A stretch of DNA of 64,000 nucleotides. Origin: JBOHDX01 sp050700835 (GTDB taxonomy: Bacteria; Actinomycetota; Actinomycetes; Propionibacteriales; Nocardioidaceae). How positions within the stretch are numbered: the first letter of the stretch is position 1; every line of letters starts with the position of its first letter. The stretch is taken from NCBI GenBank assembly GCA_050700835.1, contig JBOHDX010000146.1:19627-83626 (forward strand), in the 5' to 3' direction. Positions 41,254 to 49,268 of the stretch are shown in pieces. A program made the position numbers and the translations under genes. A model generated the notes under the pieces. The model saw only the letters and a program-made list of their open reading frames with translations, did no database searches and was not told the DNA's origin.

Positions 41254-42474
41254 TCAGAGCTGGGCCTGCTCGGCGACCTCCGGGAACGGCAGCGCGATCG
41301 GGTCGGCGGCGAGCCTGCTCCGGCCGTGCGCGTCGAACCGGTCGAGCCCCAGGTCGGTGGTGTCCACGACGTCGCTGCGACCCTCCAGGGCCAGATCGGC
41401 CGCGGCGCGCGAGACTGCCGGCCCCCACATCATCCCGTGCCCGCCGGCGGCGGCGACCGTGGTTCCTGCCACCGGTTCGTCGTGGGACAGGGCGGGTCCG
41501 AGGATCGGCAGATGGTCGGGGGTGAAGTCGATGGTCGCCGCCCAGGCGCGGCGAAGACCGAGCTCGCGAGTCACCGGGACCAGCGCCGCCATCCGACTCC
41601 TGACCAGGTCGTAGTAGTCCCAGTCGAAGCTCTGCGCCTCGCCGGGTTCCTCGGCCGGGTTGCTCATCCCCCACATCAAGCCACCCTCCTCCGGGCGCCA
41701 GTAGATGCCCGAGGCGACGTCGAAGACCATCGGCAACCGCTCCGGCGCCAGGTCCGGGTGGGGTTGCGTCACGACCACCTGGTGCCGCGCGCCGCCGGCC
41801 GGGATCCGGACCCCGGCCGCCCGCCCGACCGCGGCCAGGGTGGGCCCGCCGGTCAGCACGACCCGGTCGGTGGAGATGGTGCCGCCTGAGGTGCGCACCC
41901 CGCGGACCCGGTTGCCAGTCACGTCCAGGCCGGTGAACGCGGTTCGCTCACAGACGTCGACGCCGACCAGGAACAGGGCAGCGGTGTACGCCAGGACGTT
42001 CCGAGGAGGGTCGAGATAGCCGTCCGCCGCTGCGTAGGACGCCCCGAGCGTCATTCCCCTGGCCAGCGCGGGGTTCATCGCGTCGACCTCGTCGCCGTCG
42101 ACCCAACGCACGTCGAGGCCGAGGCCCTTCTGCATCGCGATCCGCGCGTACGCCTGGGTGACCTCGTCGTCGGTGAAGCAGGGCATGAAGTAGCCCTGTT
42201 CGACGAAGCCGGAGTCGATGCCGATCTCCTCGAGCTGGCCGCGGTAGAAGTCGCGCGTCCACATGCCGAGCCGGACAGCGGTTTCGGTGCCACCCTGCGC
42301 ACGGACCATGCCGGCGGCACGAGAGCTGGCCCCCTTGCCCAGGGTGTCCCGCTCCAGAAGCACCACCCGGCGCAGCCCGGCCCGTCGCAGGAACCAGGCG
42401 CACCAGGCGCCGACCGTGCCTCCGCCGACGACCACCGCGTCCGCCGTCCGCGCCCCGTTTCCGATGCTGGTCAC
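41254..42474 (-). CDS. DAO-type FAD-dependent oxidoreductase (sarcosine/dimethylglycine oxidase-like)
   Basis: About 406 residues. FAD fold ADAVVVGGGTVGAWCAWFL near residue 10, LLERDTLGKGASSRAAGMVR, and C-terminal FTPDHLPILGP, the pattern of sarcosine and dimethylglycine oxidases. It probably oxidises a secondary or tertiary amine. The start is GTG 42474 by preference: an in-frame ATG at 42492 lies against the operator, and a promoter using TTGACT at 42511-42506 would start transcription downstream of that ATG. Divergent from the acyl-CoA dehydrogenase. Confidence 0.85.
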   Translation of the reverse strand: MTSIGNGARTADAVVVGGGTVGAWCAWFLRRAGLRRVVLLERDTLGKGASSRAAGMVRAQGGTETAVRLGMWTRDFYRGQLEEIGIDSGFVEQGYFMPCFTDDEVTQAYARIAMQKGLGLDVRWVDGDEVDAMNPALARGMTLGASYAAADGYLDPPRNVLAYTAALFLVGVDVCERTAFTGLDVTGNRVRGVRTSGGTISTDRVVLTGGPTLAAVGRAAGVRIPAGGARHQVVVTQPHPDLAPERLPMVFDVASGIYWRPEEGGLMWGMSNPAEEPGEAQSFDWDYYDLVRSRMAALVPVTRELGLRRAWAATIDFTPDHLPILGPALSHDEPVAGTTVAAAGGHGMMWGPAVSRAAADLALEGRSDVVDTTDLGLDRFDAHGRSRLAADPIALPFPEVAEQAQL

Positions 42475-42493
42475 GGCAACCGACGGTGGCATA

Positions 42494-42509
42494 GACTGAA
42501 CAGTCAGTC
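42494..42509. promoter_or_regulatory. TetR-type operator 3, GACTGA-ACAG-TCAGTC
   Basis: Identical to operator 2 over 16 bp and again overlaps TAGACT (42492-42497). It lies between the divergent DAO oxidase and acyl-CoA dehydrogenase genes. The plus-strand -35 is weaker here (TGGTCA at 18-nt spacing). Confidence 0.78.
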
Positions 42510-42561
42510 AAGGTCCGGGGTGGCGATCCCCGGGCCGGCGGCTCGACCCTCCGGAGGACTG

Positions 42562-43728
42562 ATGTACGGCCTTGCCGAAGCGGACCTGGACCTGCAGTCC
42601 CGGGCACGCGCGTTCGCCGACGAGCTGATCCCCTACGAGGAGCAGGCAGAGCTGGCGGACGGCGAGCTCCCGGACGGCATGGCGGACAAGCATCGCCGGC
42701 GTGCGATGGAGCTGGGGCTGTATGCGACCAACATGCCGGCGTCCGTCGGGGGTCGGGGATGCACGTCGCTCCAGCAGGTGCTGGTGCAGGAGCAGGCCGG
42801 CCGGGTCACCAACGCACTCGGCTGGGTGATGCACACCCCACCGGCATGGTGGTGTGACGTGGCAACGGACTACCAGCGCGAGCGCTGGCTGCTGCCGACG
42901 GTCGCCGGCGAGATGGTGGAGTGCTACGCGATCACCGAGGAGGACGCCGGCTCCGACGTCTCCGCCCTCCAGGCGACGGCACGCAGAGATGGCGACGACT
43001 ACGTCATCGACGGCGTCAAGTGGCACGTGACGTCCTACAACGAGGCGGCGTACGCGTTCGTGCAGGCGGTGCTGGTCGACGGCCCCGACACCGGCCGCCA
43101 CGGGCTGTTCGTGGTCGACCTGCCGTGGCCGGGCGTCCGCGTCGTACGCACCCCGGCGTACTCGCACACCATCGGGCACCACCACCCGATCGTCGCGTTC
43201 GAAGGCGTCCGGGTGCCGGCGGCGCACCTCGTCGGCGGAGAGGCCGACGGCATGCGCTTCTCCTATGAGTGGTTCCGGTTCGAGCGGTTGATGGTCGCCG
43301 CCCGCTGCCTCGGCGCTGCCGAGCGGCTGGTCGAGGAGATGACCCGATTCGCCCAGGGCAGGATCGTGCAGGGAGAGCCACTGATGGGCCGGCAGCTTGT
43401 GCAGGCAATGGTGGCCGACAGTGTCACCGAGCTGTTCGCCGCGCGCTCCATGGTCTATGCGACCGCGCGTTCGATCGATGCCGGCGACGACCGCAAGGTT
43501 CTGCACGCCAGGTGCTCGATGGTCAAGCTGTACGCCTCGGAGATGGCGGGCCGGGTGGCAGATCGCGCCGTCCAGGTGTTCGGGGGCCGCGGCTACATGC
43601 GTGAGAACGTCGCGGAGCGCTTCACCCGCGAGCTCAGGGTCGAGCGGATCTGGGAGGGGGCCAGCGAGGTGCAGCGGCTGATCATCGCCGACCAGGTCGC
43701 CAAGCGGGGGCTGTCGGCGCTCGTCTGA
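42562..43728 (+). CDS. Acyl-CoA dehydrogenase
   Basis: 388 residues, standard length. FAD-dependent alpha,beta-dehydrogenation of an acyl-CoA. Motifs: CYAITEEDAGSD, GVKWHVTSYNEA, QVFGGRGYMRE and the catalytic base in RIWEGASEVQRL (E365). GGAGG lies 4 nt before ATG 42562. It is the only gene right of operator 3, facing the diguanylate cyclase gene. The chain it uses is presumably a product of the adjacent ligase. Confidence 0.9.
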   Translation: MYGLAEADLDLQSRARAFADELIPYEEQAELADGELPDGMADKHRRRAMELGLYATNMPASVGGRGCTSLQQVLVQEQAGRVTNALGWVMHTPPAWWCDVATDYQRERWLLPTVAGEMVECYAITEEDAGSDVSALQATARRDGDDYVIDGVKWHVTSYNEAAYAFVQAVLVDGPDTGRHGLFVVDLPWPGVRVVRTPAYSHTIGHHHPIVAFEGVRVPAAHLVGGEADGMRFSYEWFRFERLMVAARCLGAAERLVEEMTRFAQGRIVQGEPLMGRQLVQAMVADSVTELFAARSMVYATARSIDAGDDRKVLHARCSMVKLYASEMAGRVADRAVQVFGGRGYMRENVAERFTRELRVERIWEGASEVQRLIIADQVAKRGLSALV

Positions 43729-43747
43729 GGGGGCCCGACGGGCACGG

Positions 43748-45217
43748 TCAGGCGGTCCCCCGCACGGGGTCCTGGTCGTAGAACTCGTGCGTGTCGCGGC
43801 CGGCCAGCTTCGCACGGTACATCGCCGCGTCCGCCAGGCGTACCAACGCTTCGGGGTCCGCGTCAGGGCCGAGCATGACGATCCCGACGCTGACAGTCAC
43901 CCGGGAGGCGAGACCGTCGACGAGCACTTGCTCGGCGGTGGTACGCCGCAGTCGCAACGCGAGCTCGTCCACCTGCTCACGATCGAGGTCGCGGCACAGA
44001 ATCAGGAACTCGTCGCCACCGAGCCGTCCCACCAGATCGTCGCGGCGTACCTGCGCGAGAAGGCGTTGCGCCAGGATCGACAGTACGCGGTCGCCGGTGG
44101 CGTGCCCGAAGCGATCGTTGACCTGCTTGAAGCCGTCGAGGTCACAAAAGAGCACGGCAGCCGGGTGCTCGTCGTCGACCTTCTTGACCAGCTCAGCCAG
44201 ACCGGCGTCGATGCCAGACCGGTTCAGCAGCCCGGTGAGGGGGTCGTGGTTCGCCTGCCGGCGCAGCTCTTCGCGCGCCTGGTGGTGCTGGGTGATGTCG
44301 GCGACCTGGCGGACGGCCCACAGCGGGCTGCCGTCGTCCCGACGGACGATCGACGTGGCCACGCTTCCCCACACGACCTCGCCGGAGGGTCGTAGGAACC
44401 GCTGCTCGTCGTGACTCACATCGGAGTGGGAGTGGTCGCTGAATGCCTGCAACAGGCCGCTGTCGTGGGGCCTGTCATCGGCGTGCAGGAGGTCGGACCA
44501 CTCGCCGTCCACGAGGTCGACGGCCGACCGCTGGAGCAGCTGGGCGAGCGCGTCGTTGGTGCGCAGCACCACGCCCAGCCTGGAGGGGGAGAGGTCGACC
44601 AAGGCCATGCCGGTGCCGGCGCCCTCGAACGCCAACCGGAACAACTGCTCGTTGGCCTGCAGCCGCTCGGTCAGCCGTGCGTTGTCGATCGCGACGCCGG
44701 CCTGCACGGCGAACATCGCCAGCATCTCGCGCTGAACCGGTCCCGGCCGCCGCCCGTCGTGCGGGTTGTCGACGGACAGCATCCCGATCAGGTCACCGGC
44801 CGGCGACGTCAACGGCACGAACAGCGCGTCGAGCGGGTGCCAGGCGTCGGGGACGTCGACGATCTCCATCTCGGGCACCCAACCGAGGTAGGCGTCCGCG
44901 GGAAGACGGTCGTGCGGCACGAAGTGCAAAGTGCCCCACTGGTCCGAGCGAGCGAGCTCCTCGTCGAACTGATGCGCCTCGATCTGCTGCCCCATCAGCT
45001 CCCGACGTGCCTCGTCGTGCCCCGCGACTGCGGTGACTTCGAACGATCCGTCCGGCCTGATCGAGTTGATCACCGCGATGCGGAAGCCGATGGACTGCAC
45101 GATCCCGTTGACCACGGCTTCGAGGGTCTCGGCCAGGGTCAGACCTTGGTTGAGCGAGACGATGAGGTCGTGGATCTGACGCAGCTCACTCATCTTGACT
45201 GAGCGTTCCGACTCCAT
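43748..45217 (-). CDS. GAF-PAS-GGDEF diguanylate cyclase
   Basis: 489 residues. Residues about 15-160 are a GAF domain, about 170-300 a PAS domain (LRTNDALAQLLQRS; FLRPSGEVVWGSVATSIVRR), and about 310-475 the cyclase with GRLGGDEFLILCRD. The intact GGDEF supports synthesis of cyclic di-GMP, and RxxD six residues upstream (RRDDLV) is a product-inhibition site. There are no membrane segments, so it senses a cytoplasmic signal. Start ATG 45217 follows a GGAGGTGG that is part of a tandem 12-bp repeat. Confidence 0.9.
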   Translation of the reverse strand: MESERSVKMSELRQIHDLIVSLNQGLTLAETLEAVVNGIVQSIGFRIAVINSIRPDGSFEVTAVAGHDEARRELMGQQIEAHQFDEELARSDQWGTLHFVPHDRLPADAYLGWVPEMEIVDVPDAWHPLDALFVPLTSPAGDLIGMLSVDNPHDGRRPGPVQREMLAMFAVQAGVAIDNARLTERLQANEQLFRLAFEGAGTGMALVDLSPSRLGVVLRTNDALAQLLQRSAVDLVDGEWSDLLHADDRPHDSGLLQAFSDHSHSDVSHDEQRFLRPSGEVVWGSVATSIVRRDDGSPLWAVRQVADITQHHQAREELRRQANHDPLTGLLNRSGIDAGLAELVKKVDDEHPAAVLFCDLDGFKQVNDRFGHATGDRVLSILAQRLLAQVRRDDLVGRLGGDEFLILCRDLDREQVDELALRLRRTTAEQVLVDGLASRVTVSVGIVMLGPDADPEALVRLADAAMYRAKLAGRDTHEFYDQDPVRGTA

Positions 45218-45256
45218 GACCACCTCCGTGACCACCTCCGTGACCACCTCCGTGGC
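45216..45256 (-). repeat. Tandem 12-bp repeat carrying Shine-Dalgarno sequences before the GGDEF gene
   Basis: GACCACCTCCGT (plus strand) occurs three times in a row, then a degenerate GGCCACCGCCTC. Read on the minus strand each unit gives ACGGAGGTGGTC, so the strong GGAGGTGG site and an in-frame GTG recur every 12 nt before ATG 45217. Confidence 0.9.
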
Positions 45257-45427
45257 CACCGCCTCCCGAGCCCATGATGCGGGCGTGCCCGACAAAATGC
45301 TGTCCAACCCCGGAGATCCGGCGGGACTCCAGCCGTACGGCCCACGAAGCGTGCCCGTTCGTGTGATCGCACCTGGCACGCGTGGGCGACTCGGCGCCGC
45401 GATGAGGAACGGCGCAGAATGTGCCAC

Positions 45428-46399
45428 ATGGACTACGTGAAGCTGGGTCGTACCGGTCTCGACGTGTCGCGCGTCTGCCTGGGTTGCATGAGCTTCGGGC
45501 GTGCCGAACGCGGCGGCCACCAATGGGTGCTCGACGAGGAGCACAGCCGTCCGTACGTCAAGCGGGCGATCGAGGCCGGTATCAACTTCTTCGACACCGC
45601 CAACGTCTACTCCTCCGGCAGCAGCGAGGAGATCGTCGGGCGAGCGTTGAAGGACTTCGCGAACCGTGAAGAGATCGTGCTGGCCACCAAGGTCAACGGC
45701 CGCATGCACGACGGTCCGAACGGCGCCGGCCTGTCGCGCAAGGCGATCATGGCCGAGATCGACAACAGTCTGTGGCGCCTGGGCACCGACTACGTCGACC
45801 TCTACCAGATCCACCGCTGGGACTACTCCGTGCCGATCGAGGAGACGCTCGAAGCCCTCCACGACGTGGTCAGGGCGGGCAAGGCCCGCTACATCGGCGC
45901 CTCGTCGATGCACGCGTGGCAGTACTCCAAGGCGTTGCACGCGGCCGATGCACACGGATGGACCCGGTTCGCCACCATGCAGAACCACTACAACCTGCTG
46001 TATCGCGAGGAGGAGCGGGAGATGTTGCCGCTGTGCGCCGACGAGGGCATCGGCGTGATCCCGTGGAGCCCGCTGGCCCGCGGCAAGCTCACCCGTCCCT
46101 GGGGCGAAACGACCGCGCGGAGCGAGAGCGACCAGTTCGGCAAGTCGTTGTACGACGAAACCGACCGGGAGATCGTGGACCGCGTCGGCGACATCGCCGA
46201 GGCCCGCGGCGTGCCACGCGCCCAGATCGCGCTGGCGTGGGTGGCGAGCCGCCCAGGCGTCACCGCCCCGATCGTCGGCGCGACCAAGCCGCACCACCTC
46301 GACGACGCCGTCGCGGCGATCGACCTCGTGCTCACCGACGACGAGGTCAAGCAGCTCGAGGAGCCCTATGCCCCGCACGCCGTCGCGGGCTTCGCCTAG
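45428..46399 (+). CDS. Aldo/keto reductase
   Basis: 323 residues, a TIM-barrel NADPH-dependent oxidoreductase. Catalytic Asp/Tyr in FFDTANVYSSGSSEE, Lys in LATKVNG and His in YQIHRWDYSVP form the tetrad. The C-terminal IVGATKPHHLDDA binds the cofactor phosphate. It resembles the general stress AKR group (YajO-like); substrate unknown. Divergent from the cyclase gene across the repeated leader. Confidence 0.9.
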   Translation: MDYVKLGRTGLDVSRVCLGCMSFGRAERGGHQWVLDEEHSRPYVKRAIEAGINFFDTANVYSSGSSEEIVGRALKDFANREEIVLATKVNGRMHDGPNGAGLSRKAIMAEIDNSLWRLGTDYVDLYQIHRWDYSVPIEETLEALHDVVRAGKARYIGASSMHAWQYSKALHAADAHGWTRFATMQNHYNLLYREEEREMLPLCADEGIGVIPWSPLARGKLTRPWGETTARSESDQFGKSLYDETDREIVDRVGDIAEARGVPRAQIALAWVASRPGVTAPIVGATKPHHLDDAVAAIDLVLTDDEVKQLEEPYAPHAVAGFA

Positions 46400-46517
46400 T
46401 CCCAACGAATCGCTCGCTGCTGCTGACGTAGGTGCCCCGCTGAGTCACAATGGATGGAGGCATCGGACGATCCACACGCGATGCAGCGGGGCGGGTCAGG
46501 CCCAGGGAGTGGTGTGC

Positions 46518-46661
46518 ATGGAGCGACCGAAGCAGACCCACGGGCACCAGCACACCACCAGCTGCCACTGGGACATCGCCTCGTGCGGCTGGGTCTGTCG
46601 TCCGGCCACCGAGGTCGCGGCACCGGCGGCGCCCGCTCCGGCGGTCAGCCGACAGGCTTGA
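46518..46661 (+). CDS. Possible 47-residue Cys/His-rich protein
   Basis: An ORF from ATG 46518 with GGGAG about 10 nt upstream. The product has THGHQHTTSCHWDIASCGWVC, three Cys and four His in a short span, which could bind metal, then an Ala/Pro-rich tail. It overlaps the end of the convergent amidohydrolase gene by 17 bp. No family is recognised and it may not be translated. The 245-bp gap at 46400-46644 holds nothing else beyond a weak 9-bp inverted repeat (46434/46484). Confidence 0.3.
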   Translation: MERPKQTHGHQHTTSCHWDIASCGWVCRPATEVAAPAAPAPAVSRQA

Positions 46662-47505
46662 GGTTGTAGACCCGGGCCGCGTTGCCGGCGAGCACCAGGC
46701 CCGCAGTCTCGTCGTCCGTACACAGCGTCGCCACCGCGCGCGCGTTGGCGGCGATGCCGGGTACGCCCGGCCAGTCGGTGCCGAAGATCATCCGGCGGTT
46801 GAGCCGGCTCCACCGGTGCTTGGCGTACGAGTCCTGCAGCCGCGACGGCGGCAACCCGGACAGCTCGATCCACACGTGCTCGTTCGTCAGTGCCATGAAC
46901 GCTGCCGCGTCGTACCACCAGCCGCGGCCGCCATGAGCGAGCACGACGTCGAGACGCCGGAAGTCACGGACGACGTCGTCGAGCAGGATCGGGTCGGCGT
47001 AGCCGTTGGACGACCCGGGGAAGGTGCTGGTGCCGCAGTGCACGACGAGCGGGACGCCCGCCGACTGGCAGAGCTCGTAGGCGGGATACAGCGACCTGTC
47101 GTTGGCCGCGACGCCGGCGTGGACCGGGTGCACCTTCAGCGCAACGGCTCCAAGGTCGAGCTGGCGCTGCACCTCTTCGTCGACGGGGTAGTGCAGGTGC
47201 GGGTTGACGTTGGCGATCACCCGGACGCGCTGAGGATTGTGTGCGGCCAGCGGAAGCAGGTCCTCGATCGGCTGGATGCCCGTCGCCTTCGGGCTGTACT
47301 CCGCGAGCAGCAGAGCGATGTCGACGCCCTCCGCGGCCAGGTAGTCGTCGAATCGAGCCGGATCGACGCGGCCGTCGTCGGCATAGACCTGCCCCATCAC
47401 CGTGTCGCCGCCGAATTCGTGCGCCCACTGCTTCCATGCCGGTTTCAGCGTGGGCAATCGGGCCGCGTGCAGGTGGACGTCGATCAGGGGCCGGCCGTCG
47501 AGCAT
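46645..47505 (-). CDS. Amidohydrolase family protein (ACMSD-like)
   Basis: 286 residues. Metal-site order of the amidohydrolase_2 family: HLH in IDVHLHAARL (near residue 9), K in VALKVHPVHAG, H in VVHCGTS, H in LAHGGRG and D in IFGTDWPGVP. Members hydrolyse or decarboxylate ring compounds; the reaction here is unknown. ATG 47505 overlaps the TGA of a 40-codon ORF (TGATG), so translation is coupled to it. Confidence 0.87.
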   Translation of the reverse strand: MLDGRPLIDVHLHAARLPTLKPAWKQWAHEFGGDTVMGQVYADDGRVDPARFDDYLAAEGVDIALLLAEYSPKATGIQPIEDLLPLAAHNPQRVRVIANVNPHLHYPVDEEVQRQLDLGAVALKVHPVHAGVAANDRSLYPAYELCQSAGVPLVVHCGTSTFPGSSNGYADPILLDDVVRDFRRLDVVLAHGGRGWWYDAAAFMALTNEHVWIELSGLPPSRLQDSYAKHRWSRLNRRMIFGTDWPGVPGIAANARAVATLCTDDETAGLVLAGNAARVYNLKPVG

Positions 47506-47627
47506 CAGTCGTCCCCGCTCAACCGAGATGGACGTACTCGTAGTCGAACGATGTTCGGCTGGGCGTCGGTCTCGGGGACATCGACGCGGAAGTCGACCCG
47601 GGTCTGGTCCGCGGTCAGGCTGGTCAT
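47505..47627 (-). CDS. Small 40-residue ORF translationally coupled to the amidohydrolase
   Basis: ATG 47627 has a near-ideal AGGAGG 5 nt upstream. The peptide starts MTSLTADQTRVDFRVDVPET and ends RLRVRPSRLSGDD, and its TGA overlaps the amidohydrolase ATG. The strong ribosome site and overlap make it a better first gene of the operon than any start inside it. I recognise no family; it may be a small partner, a leader peptide, or a regulatory ORF. Confidence 0.6.
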   Translation of the reverse strand: MTSLTADQTRVDFRVDVPETDAQPNIVRLRVRPSRLSGDD

Positions 47628-47761
47628 GCGTACCTCCTGCGCCGAAGGGGACGAATCGACACGGCCGTCGTCCGAGCGACGTCATCGTCGATTCTGCACC
47701 CGCCGCGCGAGCGACGATCCTCTGCCCGGCTCCTGGAGGCCGAGCCGTTACCGTCACCGGC

Positions 47762-48592
47762 ATGGGTTCCTGGTTGCCACTGCTGGCGGCATTCGGCTGC
47801 GCTCTGTGCAACGGGGTCGCCGCCGTCCTGCAGAAGGTGAGCGCCGACCGAGAAGCGCCGGTCACGACGTTGCGGAACATGTTCTTGTGGCGACTGCTTC
47901 ACCACTGGCCCTACCTGACCGGAATCGCCCTCGACACCGCCGGCTGGGTCCTGACCCTGGTGGCGGTGCACAGCCTCCCGCTGTTCGTGGTCCAGCCGAT
48001 CATCGCCTTCGGAGTCGTCGTCACGCTGGTCACCGAGTGGGTGGTGTTCCATCGCCGCCTCGGTCTCAGGACCGTCGCGGCCATCGCCCTCATCGCCGTC
48101 GGCCTCGGTCTGCTCACGTCGGGGGCGACTGTGCAGACGGCATCGAGGATCCACGGCGTACTCCTGGCCTGCGTGGTGCTGACGCCGCTGCTCCTCGGGA
48201 CCGCGGCCGCCGGGTTCACCGCCGGACACGGCCGGTCCGCGACCGCCGGCCTCGCCGCCATCGCCGGCCTCGCGTTCGGCGGGACCGCTGTCGCCGGTCG
48301 GTTGCTCCGGTTTCCGACACCGTACTGGCACATCCTGTTCAACCCGCTGGCGTGGGCGCTGCTCGGGTACGGCCTCGTCGGGATCGCCGCATTCACGATC
48401 GCGCTGCAACGGCATCGTGCCAGCGTGGTGAATGCGTCGTTGATCTCGTTCGAGACGTTGGCGCCGATCGCGTTCGGAATCACGTTCCTGGGGGACCGGC
48501 CGAAGACCGGATCATCGGGGTTGGTGATCCTTGGGGCCGCGATCGCCGTTACGGGGACCGTCGTGATTGCGGCGTCCCGCCGGGACGACTGA
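47762..48592 (+). CDS. DMT-superfamily transporter-like membrane protein
   Basis: 276 residues with about nine to ten membrane helices in two similar halves (AAFGCALCNGVAAVLQKVSA; LISFETLAPIAFGITFLGD), the EamA/DMT pattern of actinobacterial drug/metabolite exporters. The substrate is unknown. It is divergent from the amidohydrolase operon and is followed 16 nt later by the DUF421 gene. Confidence 0.8.
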   Translation: MGSWLPLLAAFGCALCNGVAAVLQKVSADREAPVTTLRNMFLWRLLHHWPYLTGIALDTAGWVLTLVAVHSLPLFVVQPIIAFGVVVTLVTEWVVFHRRLGLRTVAAIALIAVGLGLLTSGATVQTASRIHGVLLACVVLTPLLLGTAAAGFTAGHGRSATAGLAAIAGLAFGGTAVAGRLLRFPTPYWHILFNPLAWALLGYGLVGIAAFTIALQRHRASVVNASLISFETLAPIAFGITFLGDRPKTGSSGLVILGAAIAVTGTVVIAASRRDD

Positions 48593-48608
48593 CCCAGAGG
48601 AGAGGTCC

Positions 48609-49181
48609 ATGTGGCATGCCATCTTCGTGTTGCAGCTGCCGGTGCTCGAGAAGGTCCTGCGGACGGTGCTCGTCTACGCGACTATCCTGGTGCTGTTCAG
48701 ACTGGCCGGCAAGCGTGGCCTGGCCAACCTCACCACGTTGGACCTGACCGTCTATCTGCTGCTGTCCAACGTCGTGCAGAACGCCCTCATCGGCAACGAC
48801 GAGAGCCTGACCGGCGGCGTGGTCGGAGCCGTCACTCTGGTGGCGGTCAACGCCGGACTGAACCACGGCCTGTCACGCAGTAGCCGGCTCGCCCACGTGG
48901 TGGAGGGCCGCGCCACGCCGGTGATCGAGGACGGCCACGTTGTCCAGCGGGCCCTTCGACGCTTGGCGTTGCGTCCCGCCGAGCTCGACCATGCGGTGCG
49001 GCTGCAGAACGGCGACGACGTCAGCGAGATCCAGTCGGGTCGTCTCGAACCCGGTGGTCAGCTGGTGCTCACGTTGAAGCCGCAGGAGCAGAACGCCACC
49101 AAGGCCGACGTCGACAACCTGCACTCCGAGCTCGCTCGCGTCCACGCAACCCTCGCGCAGATCCTCGACCGCCGTGCCTGA
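48609..49181 (+). CDS. DUF421 (YetF) family membrane protein
   Basis: 190 residues. Three N-terminal helices (LRTVLVYATILVLFRLAGKR, LDLTVYLLLSNVVQNALIG, GVVGAVTLVAVNAGLNHGL) followed by the YetF cytoplasmic beta domain (RATPVIEDGHV, GDDVSEIQSGRLEPGGQL). The C-terminus is a short coiled helix. The function of the family is not established. ATG follows AGAGG by 4-6 nt. Probably co-transcribed with the DMT gene. Confidence 0.85.
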   Translation: MWHAIFVLQLPVLEKVLRTVLVYATILVLFRLAGKRGLANLTTLDLTVYLLLSNVVQNALIGNDESLTGGVVGAVTLVAVNAGLNHGLSRSSRLAHVVEGRATPVIEDGHVVQRALRRLALRPAELDHAVRLQNGDDVSEIQSGRLEPGGQLVLTLKPQEQNATKADVDNLHSELARVHATLAQILDRRA

Positions 49182-49268
49182 GCAGCGGTCTGACCTCCGG
49201 TTGCGGCCACCCTGGAGCAGGGACAAAGTGGGCTTCCTGACTCCTGGCCGACCGATTGGACGCCACCG

